From Gemmatimonadaceae bacterium (GTDB lineage Bacteria; Gemmatimonadota; Gemmatimonadetes; Gemmatimonadales; Gemmatimonadaceae), in NCBI GenBank assembly GCA_030835125.1, contig JAUQWM010000071.1:17857-81856 (forward strand): 64,000 nucleotides of DNA, given 5' to 3'. How positions within the stretch are numbered: position 1 is the stretch's first letter; each line of letters opens with the position of its first letter. The translations under genes and the position numbers were made by a program. A model generated the notes under the pieces. It was not told the DNA's origin and searched no databases. It saw nothing but the letters and a program-made list of their open reading frames with translations. Below, piece after piece: positions 34,803 through 44,063 of this stretch.

Positions 34803-35142
34803 CACCACGGGGGACACTGAGGACGCAGAGAACGGCAGGAGCGACGATGGACTCTGCAGTGACGCCGTTCAGTTCATTTCTCTTCTGAATGCAGCACCCT
34901 GATGTCAATGTCACGGGTGCTCCCAGTGACCCCTGTGTCCCCTGTGGTGAACAAGCTCCTGATCCGCGGAATCAGAACAGCATTTCACCACACGGGACAC
35001 TGAGGACGCAGGGAACGGCAGGACCGACGATCGACTCCGTGGTGACGCCGTTCAAGCAGCTTCTCGCAGCATCCTTGTCTTCAGAGGGCCCAGGACACCG
35101 GTGTCCATGTTCCCCGCGGTGACCTCCGTGACCCCTGTGGTG
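34803..35142. repeat. Two tandem copies of an approx. 150-bp palindromic repeat
   Basis: Copy 1 (34803-34949) and copy 2 (34986-35142) share long stretches, e.g. GACACTGAGGACGCAG, GAACGGCAGGA and GACGCCGTTCA, at roughly 80-90% identity by eye. Each begins CACCAC and ends GTGGTG, with CACTGAGG-type and CAGTGACCCC-type internal arms, so each is an imperfect palindrome. The distal end stops one base before the stop codon of the permease (minus strand). No ORF. Resembles a non-autonomous MITE-like or structured intergenic element. Confidence 0.8.
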
Positions 35143-35143
35143 G

Positions 35144-37807
35144 TCATTCCGCGCGAAGGGCAATCGCGGGATCAACCCGTGTCGCCCGCCAGGCAGGAAT
35201 CGCCGAGGCGCAGAGCGCGATCACCACGAGCAGGATCGCAGCCGACGCGAATGGTACCGTCGACCGGATCGCCGTGTCGAAGAGCAGCGCCTGCACCGCC
35301 ACGCTGGCATACCAGCTTGCCACACCGCCCAGGACCAGTCCCGCCCCGACGATCGCCAGCCCTTCGCCCATGACCAGCCTGACGAGACTTCCGGAACGGG
35401 CGCCCAGGGCGGCGCGAATGCCGAGCTCACCGGTTCGCTGGGCGACACTGAACGCCAGGATGCCAAACAGTCCGACGCCGGCCAGCACGACCGCGAGCAA
35501 GGCGAAGGCCCCGAACATCGCCGTGCCTAGTCGCAGGGGCCGGTAGTCCGTCTCGAGCATCTGCGCCAGCGGCCGGATCTCCACCGTGGCCAGGTCAGCG
35601 CGCACGTCGCGCAGCACCGCATGCAGTTGCGGGACGAGAGGCGCCGGGTCTCCGTTCGCGCGGACCACGAGATACGCCCCCAGCTCATCGAGGTCCGGGT
35701 CCGTCGTCGACAGCAACGCCGCCATCGGCGCCTCCTCGCGAATCGACCGCGTGCGAAGGTCGCGGATCACCCCGACCACCTCGCGACATGGGGAACCAGG
35801 GTTGCCGAACCGGGCACACTGGCCGATCGCGGTCGATCCCGGCCACAGCCGGCGTGCCATCGTCTCGGTGACCAGCACTACCCCGCTTCCCCGAAGGTCG
35901 CCTTCTGTGATCCATCGGCCGCGCACGAGGCGGAACCCCAGCGTCTGCTGCAGGTCCGGAGTCACCGACCAGATCGCGCTGAACCCGGAATCACCCGCCG
36001 GCACCCAAACGCGCGTCACCCCGTTCCCGCTCAGCGGGACGCTCTCGGCGATCGAGACGCGCTCCACCCCCGGCAGGCGCCGCGCGCGACGCGCCGCCTC
36101 GTCGAGCATGGCGCGCCGGCCGGCGCCATTCAGTGAATCCTCCTCGAGGAACAGCCGGCTCACGATCACGCGGTTGATGTCCAGTCCCATGTCAAACTCG
36201 TAGGCATGGCGGAGGCTCTGTCCGAACGCCGCCGCGCCGACGATCAGCAGCACCGAGAGGGCGACCTGCAGTGCCAACAGCCCCTGGCGCCAGCGTCCGG
36301 TGGATGTCGCCAGCTGCGGCGCCGCCGACCGCAGTGCCAGCGCGACATCCGCCCGCGTCATGCGGATCGCGGGGGCCAGCGTGGCGATCAGGGCAACGAC
36401 CACCGCGCAGCCGACCGAGAACAGCATCACGCGTGCATCGAGCGTGCCGGTCGCCCACTGCATCTGCGGGAACACGAGCGAGCGAAGCGCACCGCCGCCC
36501 CAGCGCGCGACCAGCATCGCCGCACCCGAACCCAGGCCCGCGATGATGAGCGACTCGAGCACGAGTTGCCCGACGAGGCGCGCGCGCGATACGCCAACGG
36601 CGAGCCTGAGCGCGATCTCCCGACGCCGGGTGAGCGCCCTGACGAGCAGCAGGTTCGCCAGGTTCGCGCAGGCAGCCAGCAGCACGAGGCCAGCCGCGAT
36701 CACGAGTCGCGACGACACCTTCACCTCGGCGGGTTGCTCGGACGCGGCGCGTCCGGGGAGCACCGACCCGAGTCGCACTGTTTCCTCGACCGGATTCGAC
36801 GCCTGGCGATCGGGCAAGCGCCGAAGGATGAGCGTGGCCTCGGCGTCCGCGGTGGCCGGGTCGACACCCTCTCGGAGCCGGACAACGGCGCGCGCGCCGA
36901 ACCCGTCCCAGGCCTTCCAGTCCGGCTCGATCCAGAGGGGCCCGGCGCTCTCGAGCGGCACCCAGGCGTCCGCCGCGTCCATCTCGACCCCGCTGAAGTC
37001 GCGCGGTGCGACGCCGATGACCACGACGGTGGCGCCGGAGAGTTGCAGCCGTGCTCCGATTGCGGATGGTGCGCCGCTGAAATGCCGCTGCCAGAAGGCG
37101 TGCGAGATCACGGCCGCCGGCTCCGGGGTATCCGGTCGCGCATCGTCGGGCGCGAAGAAGCGCCCCGCCACGGATCGCACCCCAAGGACATCGAAGAAAT
37201 CGCCAGCCACCATCGATGTCTTGATGCGGGGCGCGTCGGGCCCGCGGCCGAGCCGCCGGCGTGACGGCGCCGTGTACGGCACCACGGCATCAAAACTCGT
37301 CGCGTGCTCCCTGAGCGCGAAGACTTCCGGGAACATCAGGGCGTTGTAGAAGGGCCGTGGCTTCGCCGGGTCGTAGATGCGGCGGACGTTCACGGCGTGC
37401 AGGTTGCCGGCATTGGCAACGTGCGGCGGCGGCCGCAGCAGCAGCCGGTCCACCACGGTGAACACGGCGGCGTTGGCCCCGATGCCCAGTGCGAGGGAAA
37501 CGACCGCAACCGCCGTGAACCCGGGCGATCGCCTGAGGAAGCGTGCCGCATACCGGGCATCCCGGACGACCCCCTCCAGGCCGCCGAGCGACCAGGCGTC
37601 ACGCGTGCGCTCGCGGATGGCGGTCCCATTCCCGAGCCGCCGCGAGGCCTCGCGTGCAGCCTCATCGTCGCCGGCGCCGGAACGCCTCGCCTCATCGAGG
37701 AGCAGTTCGCGATGCAGCCGCAGTTCCTCGGCGAGCTCGCGGTCGAGGGCGTCGCGGCGGGTGCGCGACCGGATCCGGAACCACAACGAGCGAATGAATG
37801 CGAGCAT
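35144..37807 (-). CDS. ADOP-family (MacB-like) permease
   Basis: An 887-residue inner-membrane permease of the acidobacterial duplicated orphan permease type: two FtsX/MacB-like halves, each with a MacB periplasmic core and four membrane segments. The N-terminal 90 residues are the soluble permease prefix (LDRELAEELRLHRELLLDEARR); the first TM follows FTAVAVVSLALGIGANAAVFTVVDRLLL at about 95-120. The second half restarts near residue 490 (STGRWRQGLLALQVALSVLL), and the C-terminus ends AIPAWRATRVDPAIALRAE. No ATPase gene is nearby, as is usual for this orphan group. A PadR gene lies 49 bases upstream, so the pair is an operon. Substrate unknown; export of peptides or toxins is the usual guess. 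Confidence 0.93.
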   Translation of the reverse strand: MLAFIRSLWFRIRSRTRRDALDRELAEELRLHRELLLDEARRSGAGDDEAAREASRRLGNGTAIRERTRDAWSLGGLEGVVRDARYAARFLRRSPGFTAVAVVSLALGIGANAAVFTVVDRLLLRPPPHVANAGNLHAVNVRRIYDPAKPRPFYNALMFPEVFALREHATSFDAVVPYTAPSRRRLGRGPDAPRIKTSMVAGDFFDVLGVRSVAGRFFAPDDARPDTPEPAAVISHAFWQRHFSGAPSAIGARLQLSGATVVVIGVAPRDFSGVEMDAADAWVPLESAGPLWIEPDWKAWDGFGARAVVRLREGVDPATADAEATLILRRLPDRQASNPVEETVRLGSVLPGRAASEQPAEVKVSSRLVIAAGLVLLAACANLANLLLVRALTRRREIALRLAVGVSRARLVGQLVLESLIIAGLGSGAAMLVARWGGGALRSLVFPQMQWATGTLDARVMLFSVGCAVVVALIATLAPAIRMTRADVALALRSAAPQLATSTGRWRQGLLALQVALSVLLIVGAAAFGQSLRHAYEFDMGLDINRVIVSRLFLEEDSLNGAGRRAMLDEAARRARRLPGVERVSIAESVPLSGNGVTRVWVPAGDSGFSAIWSVTPDLQQTLGFRLVRGRWITEGDLRGSGVVLVTETMARRLWPGSTAIGQCARFGNPGSPCREVVGVIRDLRTRSIREEAPMAALLSTTDPDLDELGAYLVVRANGDPAPLVPQLHAVLRDVRADLATVEIRPLAQMLETDYRPLRLGTAMFGAFALLAVVLAGVGLFGILAFSVAQRTGELGIRAALGARSGSLVRLVMGEGLAIVGAGLVLGGVASWYASVAVQALLFDTAIRSTVPFASAAILLVVIALCASAIPAWRATRVDPAIALRAE

Positions 37808-37856
37808 GGTCGCTCACCCTCCAGGGAAGCGCGCGGAGCGCGGGTGGGCGCGCAGG

Positions 37857-38183
37857 CTATTCCTGCGTGCGGAGGACGCGCTGGATGGCGCCGGCCATGC
37901 GCTTGAACCCGGCGACTTCCTCGCCGAGCTGCTTCCGGCCGGCGGTGGTGATGGTGTAGTAGCGTGCCCGGCGCTTAGTCGGGGTTTCGCGCCACTCGGC
38001 CTTTGCCCAGCCCTTCGCCATGACCCGCTGCAAGGCAGGATAGAGTGACCCTTCCTCGACCTGCAGCACGTCCTGCGACACCTGCCGCAGGTGCTGGGCG
38101 ATGGCGTATCCGTGCATCGGCGCCAGGGAGAGCGCCTTGAGGATCAGCATGTCGAGCGTTCCCGGCATCAACTCATCCCGCAC
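37857..38183 (-). CDS. PadR-family transcriptional regulator
   Basis: A 108-residue winged-helix regulator. It begins MRDELMPGTLDMLILKALSLAPMHGYAIAQ in outline, with the PadR wing EGSLYPALQRVMAKGWAKAEW and TKRRARYYTITTAGRKQLGEE at the C-terminal part. PadR proteins are mostly repressors released by aromatic or drug ligands. It starts at GTG 38183 with GGAGG 5 bases upstream (ATG 38168 is possible). It precedes the ADOP permease, the standard arrangement. The perfect 17-bp inverted repeat at 38206-38222 is probably its operator. Confidence 0.93.
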   Translation of the reverse strand: MRDELMPGTLDMLILKALSLAPMHGYAIAQHLRQVSQDVLQVEEGSLYPALQRVMAKGWAKAEWRETPTKRRARYYTITTAGRKQLGEEVAGFKRMAGAIQRVLRTQE

Positions 38184-38205
38184 GCTTCCCTCCCGGAGGA
38201 CGTTT

Positions 38206-38222
38206 CCATAGGTAGACTATGG
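38206..38222. promoter_or_regulatory. Probable PadR operator, CCATAG-N5-CTATGG
   Basis: A perfect 6-bp inverted repeat (CCATAG, GTAGA spacer, CTATGG) lies 23 bases upstream of the padR start. It is the only AT-leaning site there, and PadR dimers bind sites of this size, so autoregulation of the padR-ADOP operon is inferred. The core TAxxxT may also contain a -10 element. Confidence 0.65.
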
Positions 38223-38362
38223 GTAGGACACGGGAGGGAGGTCAAGGGTTGCCCTGTGGAAGCGATACGTGCACTCCAGCACGTGGCGTTTCGTATCCCG
38301 TCCGTGAGTGGACCGCGGGTTGGCGGGACGCCAGATTGGAGGCATACTCGAGGACGCGATCC

Positions 38363-38860
38363 GTGCCGACGCCAATCGTTCGACCCGCGACATCCGCCGA
38401 TCTCCCCCGGATCGGCCGACTCGGCGCGCTTCTCGTCGAGGAACACCACGGCTTCGATCCCGAGCGATTTCTCGGCGCGAAGCGCCGGACGCCAGCGGAC
38501 TATGCCGCGTTCATGAAGGCGCAACTCGACAACCCGGACGTCGCCGTCCTGGTGGCCGAGGTCAACGGGGACGTGATCGGTTACGTGTACGCAGCCATCG
38601 AGGGGTACGATTACATGGCGTTGAGGGGCCCGGCCGGCGTCCTGCACGACATCATCGTGGATCCCGAGAGTCGTGGTCGCGGGGTCGGGCGGCTCCTGCT
38701 GGACGCGGTGCTCGCGTTCCTCAGGTCGCGCGGGGTTCCGCGCGTGGTGCTGACGACCGCCGAACAGAATGCAGCGGCCCACCGGCTCTACGAGAGCGTC
38801 GGATTCCGCCGGACGATGATCGAGATGACGCGTGAGCTGGGGGGCGACGGCCCCGCTTAG
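38363..38860 (+). CDS. GNAT-family N-acetyltransferase
   Basis: A 165-residue acyl-CoA-dependent acetyltransferase. The fold is visible: IVRPATSADLPRIGRL (strand 1 and helix 1), VAVLVAEVNGDVIGYVYAAIEG (strand 2-3), the acetyl-CoA loop DPESRGRGVGRLLLDAVLAFLRSRG with the RGRGVG site, and the C-terminal AAHRLYESVGFRRTMIEM. GTG 38363 was chosen because the family core starts two residues later; the frame is open 48 codons upstream with unlikely sequence. Acceptor unknown (amino group of a small molecule or protein). It is divergent from padR. Confidence 0.87.
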   Translation: MPTPIVRPATSADLPRIGRLGALLVEEHHGFDPERFLGAKRRTPADYAAFMKAQLDNPDVAVLVAEVNGDVIGYVYAAIEGYDYMALRGPAGVLHDIIVDPESRGRGVGRLLLDAVLAFLRSRGVPRVVLTTAEQNAAAHRLYESVGFRRTMIEMTRELGGDGPA

Positions 38861-38867
38861 TGCGGTA

Positions 38868-40286
38868 TCAGGGCGTCACTGGCCGCTGCACGATGCGCTG
38901 GACGACCTCGAGCATGATCTGGGTGCCACGACGCACGTTCGCCTCGGACATCCGCTCGTTGTTGCCGTGCAGGCCACCCGCCTGGTTCGACGGGATGAGG
39001 AACGGCGCGTACCCGTAGCTCGGGATGCCCAGGTCACGGAAGAAGTGGCTGTCGGTGAAGCCGGTGGACACCGACGGGATGATCGACGCCTGGGGGTGGT
39101 GCTTGCGCGTCACCTCCACCATGGCCTGGTAGGCGAGGTTGTCCTGCGGAGACACCGCCGGCGTGAAGCCCAGCGTCTTCTCGATCCGCACATCGGGGTC
39201 GTTGATGACGGCGGCCAGTTCGGCGATGAATGCGGCGTGGTCCTGGTCGGGAAGGGTGCGGCAGTCGATCTGCGCGGAGGCTTCCGGCGGCACCACGTTG
39301 ACCTTGTTGCTGGCCTCCAGCATGGTGATCGAGCAGGTGTTGCGGGTGAGCGCGGCGGCGCCGGGCGCCTCGGCCTGCAGCCTGAGCAGGACGTTCCGGT
39401 CCTGGACCGTCCTGGTCATGTCGCTGAACGCCGCCTGCCAGGGTCCGGCGTTAGGCGCGATGCCCTTGAAGTAGGCATCCACTGCCGGCACGATGCGCGG
39501 CGGGAACTCGTAGGTCCGCAGCCGCTCGAGCGCGCGGACCAGTTTCGTCACCGAGGTCGACACCTGCGGCGACGACCCGTGGCCCGGGTTACCCGTCGCC
39601 ACCAGTCGCAGCCAGAGCGGGACCTTCTGGGTGACCTCGATCCCGAACGACAGCCTTCCATTGTCGATGCTGCCGCTTCCGCCCTCATTCAGGACGAAAC
39701 CCGCCCCGCGGAACGCCTCCGGGTGGTTCTTCACGATCCACCCGGCGCCGAACGCGCCGCCGGCTTCCTCGTCGGCCGTCGCCATGAAGATCACGTCGCG
39801 GTTCAGCGGCACCTTGAGGCGGTGGAGCGCGATGAACGCCTGGAAGTGCACGATGCCGAGCATCTTGGTGTCGAGGGCCCCGCGCCCGTAGATGTCGCCG
39901 TTGCGCACCTCCGCCGCGTACGGGTCGACCTCCCAGTACCGCGGATCGGCGGGCACGACATCCATATGGTGGAGCAGCACCAGTGCCGGCTCGCTTCCCC
40001 CCTTGAGCCGTGCCCAGATGTTGCCGCGGCCCGGCGCCGCCGACGCCGTGTCGAACGGGATGCCTTCCTGCTGGAGGATGCGCGCGAACCACCGCATCGA
40101 CGCCGCTTCGTTTCCAGGCGGGTTGGCGGTGTTGATGCGCAGGTACTCCTTCGCCCGCTGCACCGCCTCGTCCTGGAGCCGCTGGAGGTCGGCAGCGGAC
40201 TGCGCCAGGCCGGTCGTGGGCAGGATCGCGCAGCCGGCGCCGAACAGCAGCGCCGCGGCGAGGGGACGGGAACAGGGCAATCGCAT
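38868..40286 (-). CDS. Exported M20 family peptidase
   Basis: A 472-residue zinc exopeptidase of the M20 family, close to the CPDG/acetylornithine-deacetylase-like group. Signal peptide to about residue 29 (LAAALLFGAGCAILPTTGLAQ in outline; a lipobox-like Cys is possible). Metal and catalytic residues: His in LLHHMDVVPAD, Asp in YGRGALDTKM, the Glu pair in TADEEAGGAFGAG, and the late His near NQAGGLHGNNE. ATG 40286 was chosen as the start of the signal peptide; the frame is open further but unlikely. It converges on the GNAT gene. It differs from the M20 gene at 3892, so peptide or acyl-amino-acid turnover is served by two family members. Confidence 0.88.
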   Translation of the reverse strand: MRLPCSRPLAAALLFGAGCAILPTTGLAQSAADLQRLQDEAVQRAKEYLRINTANPPGNEAASMRWFARILQQEGIPFDTASAAPGRGNIWARLKGGSEPALVLLHHMDVVPADPRYWEVDPYAAEVRNGDIYGRGALDTKMLGIVHFQAFIALHRLKVPLNRDVIFMATADEEAGGAFGAGWIVKNHPEAFRGAGFVLNEGGSGSIDNGRLSFGIEVTQKVPLWLRLVATGNPGHGSSPQVSTSVTKLVRALERLRTYEFPPRIVPAVDAYFKGIAPNAGPWQAAFSDMTRTVQDRNVLLRLQAEAPGAAALTRNTCSITMLEASNKVNVVPPEASAQIDCRTLPDQDHAAFIAELAAVINDPDVRIEKTLGFTPAVSPQDNLAYQAMVEVTRKHHPQASIIPSVSTGFTDSHFFRDLGIPSYGYAPFLIPSNQAGGLHGNNERMSEANVRRGTQIMLEVVQRIVQRPVTP

Positions 40287-40408
40287 GGGTGTGCTCCGCA
40301 CAGTCGTTTCGCGGCCTCTCACGTCGCCGCTGCCGGATTCTACCTCCACGCACCCGGGACCGCGAACGACCGGGGACTGACCGGCAGGAGTCCAGCCCCC
40401 GGCCGCGC

Positions 40409-41659
40409 TCAGCCTCCGGTCGACAGACGGAGCCGGACGATCCGCTCGACGCCATCGTCGGTGCGCGCCGCGCCATAGATCGCGCTGTCCGTCATGCGGA
40501 AGATGCGGAACCGGCGCGGCAACCGGATTGCGCCCAGGAAGGAGCCTGACGAGTCGAGGATGTGCCACGTCGATCCGCCCAGGAAGTCGGCGCGATCCGG
40601 CGCATTGATCGCCATCGGGTCGATCGACTCGACCGGGCCCATGAGCTGGACCCACAACGTCCCGCGGGGCCCGGCACGCACCGTGGTGATGGCCGGGAAT
40701 CGCGCCGGCGCCTCCACCTGCGGTGAATCGGCAAAGCTGGCATCGCCCCCGATCGCCCGGAGCTTCACCCGGAGCAGTTCCACCATGGTCGCCTGGTCGG
40801 CCGGCGTGACGTCCCGCGCGGTCCACTGCGCATGTCGTATGCGCGACAGCACCCGGCCGGTCGAGTCGTGGACCTGGATGTAGTCCCGGTCGAGCGCGGT
40901 CCAGGCAACCCGACCGTCGGGGAGTCGCGCCCATGACGGGTTGTTCACGATCAACTGGATGCGAAGCCGCCCCGGGCCACCAAGATCGGTCCGGCCGTAG
41001 TCGAACTCGAACAGGGTGTCCGCCGTCGCGCCGTCGGCATTGAGCGCGAGGAGCGCATCCCAGAACGCAAACCGTCCCTCGACCCGGGAAATGGTGAGTC
41101 CACGCATGAGGAAGTCACCGCCGGGAGTCCGCGTCCAGCCTTGACCCGTCGGGGCGGGCGGCAACGGCGTGACGGCGCCGACCGACCCATCGGGCGCGAA
41201 GACGGTCATCCGGCGCTCACCGGGATCGAGCACGAGGATCGAGTCGCCGCCAAGCACAAACACGCCATTCGCGGACCGACTCAGCTCGCCAGGGCCACGA
41301 CCCGGCCGACCGAGCGCGCGGAGAAACCGGCCCGTGCCATCGAAGACGCGCACGACCCCTGCCAACTGGTCGATGACGGCGATGTCACCGCCGGGAAACA
41401 CCGTCAGGTCCCCGATGCGTCCGAACTGGTATTCGTCCCCGAGAGTCTCGGACCCGATGGTCAGGTCCTCGGAGATGGTCCACGGTGAGGCATCCGACCA
41501 CCCGTCACCCGTCGCCCGGTTCTCCACCATGCGGATTCCCGCACTATCGGTGACGGACACGTCGCCGCTGCCGGGGGAACACGCGCCCGCGACGGCCAGT
41601 GCGACCAGCGCCGAGACGGTCCGGCCGGGCCGTCGCCGAAGGAGACGCTGAAGCCTCAT
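40409..41659 (-). CDS. Six-bladed beta-propeller lipoprotein
   Basis: A 416-residue lipoprotein with lipobox GACS (VAGAC, at about residue 27) and six beta-propeller blades of the NHL/6-bladed type: FGRIGDLTVFPGGDIAVID, GTGRFLRALGRPGRGPGEL, WARLPDGRVAWTALDRDYI and others. The region DYIQVHDSTGRVLSRI is a repeat end. Such proteins bind ligands on the outer membrane. ATG 41659 starts the lipoprotein signal; the frame extends to 41719. It follows the upstream lipoprotein by 41 bases on the same strand. No enzyme residues are recognised. Confidence 0.78.
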   Translation of the reverse strand: MRLQRLLRRRPGRTVSALVALAVAGACSPGSGDVSVTDSAGIRMVENRATGDGWSDASPWTISEDLTIGSETLGDEYQFGRIGDLTVFPGGDIAVIDQLAGVVRVFDGTGRFLRALGRPGRGPGELSRSANGVFVLGGDSILVLDPGERRMTVFAPDGSVGAVTPLPPAPTGQGWTRTPGGDFLMRGLTISRVEGRFAFWDALLALNADGATADTLFEFDYGRTDLGGPGRLRIQLIVNNPSWARLPDGRVAWTALDRDYIQVHDSTGRVLSRIRHAQWTARDVTPADQATMVELLRVKLRAIGGDASFADSPQVEAPARFPAITTVRAGPRGTLWVQLMGPVESIDPMAINAPDRADFLGGSTWHILDSSGSFLGAIRLPRRFRIFRMTDSAIYGAARTDDGVERIVRLRLSTGG

Positions 41660-41700
41660 GGTCTTGCGTATGTGGTCACCGTCATGGGCAGCGCCGAGGG

Positions 41701-42324
41701 TCAGGGGGGTGAACCCCATGGTGCCGGCGGCGTGGGGACGGTCGTTCCGAGCGCGAACTCGGCCCGGAATCGCCGCGGCGTGCCTTCACGTCGCAAGGCG
41801 TAGGCGAACCGCCCGTCACGAATCTCGATCGTCCAGACGTTCGCTCGCGCTGCCGGGATCAGCGATGCCGTGAGCGAATCGGCATGAAAGTCCTGCCTCG
41901 CCGGGTCGCCCGCGGCCTGCGTGTCCCCGCCGTACATCGTCACGGAATCCGGCGTTCCGTCGGCGTGCCGGTGGTCGTGCTTGAGGCGCAGGCCGGTGGC
42001 GGTCCTCGTGATCACCCAGGTCCGCGATCGATCGTCGCCCACGTGGAACGGGACCCGGATCGTGTCTCCCTCGCACTCGCGCACGTGCATAACGAGTGCG
42101 GCGCGGCCCATGACCGTGTCCGGCGGTTCCGACTCGGCGACGCTCCCGCCATACGCGTTGCCGCAGAGGGCCGTCAGCGAAGCCCAGAACGCTTCCTGGG
42201 CCGGCGGGAGGGACGCCGAGTCCACCCTCGCCGAGTCGCCGCCCGTGCTACAGGCAGCGATCGCGACGATGAGACAGGCGAACGGGGCACCACGCCGGCA
42301 AGCGTACTCGAGGCTGGAGGGCAT
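41701..42324 (-). CDS. Lipoprotein of unknown function
   Basis: A 207-residue lipoprotein with lipobox AAC (IVAIAAC at about residue 25) and a globular domain containing NAYGGSVAESEPPD, a Glu/His-rich region (VMHVRECEGDTI, LKHDHRHADGTP) and C-terminal beta strands. The His/Asp cluster might bind metal but no family is recognised. It is upstream of the propeller lipoprotein in what is probably a two-gene operon. Confidence 0.7.
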   Translation of the reverse strand: MPSSLEYACRRGAPFACLIVAIAACSTGGDSARVDSASLPPAQEAFWASLTALCGNAYGGSVAESEPPDTVMGRAALVMHVRECEGDTIRVPFHVGDDRSRTWVITRTATGLRLKHDHRHADGTPDSVTMYGGDTQAAGDPARQDFHADSLTASLIPAARANVWTIEIRDGRFAYALRREGTPRRFRAEFALGTTVPTPPAPWGSPP

Positions 42325-42466
42325 GTGTCAAGCTACGAGCGGTTCCGTCCTTCGCCACCGCGGCTTGTCCCATCCCGCGCCCGGTCGCACCTTCACGACG
42401 CGCCGCGTTCTCCGGGATGCCACGCGCGCGGGCGACGTCGCGTCATCGTTCACGGTGGAGGTTGAG

Positions 42467-42733
42467 ATGGGAGGCGGGAACGGAGATCGCGATGACGAGG
42501 ACCTGGAATCCCTCGACGAGGAGTTTCCGCTGGGTGACGGCACGGCCGACCTCGATGCGGCAGTCTCGTGCCCGTACTGCGGCGAATCCGTGGAGATCAC
42601 GCTCGATCCGGGCAGCGGTGCCGAGCAGGACTATGTCGAGGACTGCGAGGTCTGTTGCCAGCCATGGCGCGTCCTCGTTCGCTACGACGACGAGGGGCAT
42701 GCCGAAGTCATCGTGAGCCCACTCGGGGAGTAA
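42467..42733 (+). CDS. CPXCG-motif zinc-ribbon-like protein
   Basis: An 88-residue acidic protein of the CPXCG cysteine-rich family. The first Cys pair is CPYCG (about residue 35-39) and the second is in CEVCCQPW, so it likely coordinates zinc as a ribbon. The N-terminal 25 residues are Asp/Glu-rich (GDRDDEDLESLDEEFPLGDG). GGAGG lies 7 bases upstream of ATG 42467. The function of this small family is unknown; it lies upstream of the AI-2E permease on the same strand. Confidence 0.87.
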   Translation: MGGGNGDRDDEDLESLDEEFPLGDGTADLDAAVSCPYCGESVEITLDPGSGAEQDYVEDCEVCCQPWRVLVRYDDEGHAEVIVSPLGE

Positions 42734-42848
42734 CAGGCGAGCCGATCCGCACGGGTCCGAGTTCGCGGCTCCGCTCGCGCATCGCGCGCGAGCCTCCGGG
42801 GTCTACAGGGCGTCGCTGCAGTGTGATCCCCCGGACGTGAGGATACCC

Positions 42849-43904
42849 GTGGCCGCCAGCACGCAGGGGAATGGTCGATCGATCGAGCGGGCGTTGCTGA
42901 CCGGGATCTTCCTGATCCTGCTCACGGGCGCGCTTCGGCTGGGAGCCGGCCTGCTCCTTCCGGTCGCGATCGCGTGCCTCTTCGCGTTGCTGCTCGACCA
43001 TCCGGTTCGTGTCCTGCGCAAGATCGGCATTCCGACCGCCCTCGGCGCTGCCCTCGTCGTGTTCGGCACGATGGGTGTCCTCGTCACCGGCGGGGTGCGC
43101 CTGGCCGCGCCGGCTGCCGAGTGGGTGGAGGGCGCGCCCGCGACGCTGCGCCAGGTGCAGACGCGCGTTCGCACCATCCTTCGTCCCCTCCAGCGAGCCG
43201 CCGACCGGGTGGAGCAGGCCACCGAGTCGGCGACACCGGGACAGCCGCCGACGGTGCAGATCAAGACGCCGGGACTCATGGAGCGCATCTCGGGAAGCAC
43301 GGCGCAGATTGTCGCCACCGCGATCACGGTGGTGTTCCTGACCTACTTCCTGCTGGCGATGCTCCCGGTCTTCCGGGTGAAGCTGGCGGCGCTGATCGGC
43401 ACGCGCTCCGGCGTGAGGAGCATGGAGGAACTGCTCAGCGAGATCGAGCTACAGATGTCGAGGTATATCCTGCTCAACACGCTGACGAGCCTCGGCGTCG
43501 GCCTGGCGACGTGGGGATTCCTGGCAGCGCTCGGGCTTCCGCGGGCACTGCTCCTGGGGGTCGTGGCGTTCTTCCTGAACTTCATTCCCTATGCGGGTGC
43601 CCTGGTGACGACGGCGCTGGTCGGCATCGCGGCCCTGGTGGCGTTCGATGAAACGGGGCGCGTGCTCCTCGCGATGGGCGGCTGCGTGGCCATCAACCTG
43701 CTCGAGGGCAACCTCGTGACGCCGCACCTGATGGGGAAACACCTGCCACTCAACCCGGTCGCGATCTTCGTGAGCCTGCTCTACTGGGGGTGGGTCTGGG
43801 GACCGGTCGGGGCGCTGCTGGCCGTGCCGATCACGGTGATGCTGCAGGTCATCTTCGCGCGCGTCGAGCGGCTGCGACCCGTCGCGGTGCTGCTGGACAG
43901 CTAG
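42849..43904 (+). CDS. AI-2E/PerM family permease
   Basis: A 351-residue inner-membrane protein of the AI-2E transporter (TqsA/PerM) family, with about eight hydrophobic segments: ALLTGIFLILLTGALRLGAGLLLPVAIA near the N-terminus, a periplasmic-like region (about 75-140, EWVEGAPATLRQVQTRVRTIL) and the C-terminal bundle with LLEGNLVTPHLMG and PVAIFVSLLYWGWVWGPVG. Members export small signals, organic acids or folded substrates; which is not evident here. GTG 42849 was preferred over GTG 42837 because GAGGA lies 5 bases upstream of it. Confidence 0.85.
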   Translation: MAASTQGNGRSIERALLTGIFLILLTGALRLGAGLLLPVAIACLFALLLDHPVRVLRKIGIPTALGAALVVFGTMGVLVTGGVRLAAPAAEWVEGAPATLRQVQTRVRTILRPLQRAADRVEQATESATPGQPPTVQIKTPGLMERISGSTAQIVATAITVVFLTYFLLAMLPVFRVKLAALIGTRSGVRSMEELLSEIELQMSRYILLNTLTSLGVGLATWGFLAALGLPRALLLGVVAFFLNFIPYAGALVTTALVGIAALVAFDETGRVLLAMGGCVAINLLEGNLVTPHLMGKHLPLNPVAIFVSLLYWGWVWGPVGALLAVPITVMLQVIFARVERLRPVAVLLDS

Positions 43905-44063
43905 CGTCCCGCGTCGCTCGCTCCCGGGGACGGCGCAGCCGGCGTCGAGCCTCGTCGGATCCTGTCGCGAGGCCATCTCAGGCGGTAGCTTCGGTGACCA
44001 CCGTCGCCGCGGCGTCACGCGTGCCCCGGCGAGATCGACGTCCCCGCCCGAGGCTATCCGATC

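Noticed and set aside
34525..35143. Insertion sequence in the gene-free stretch
   Set aside because: The repeats there have no transposase ORF or clear target duplication; they look non-autonomous or structural.
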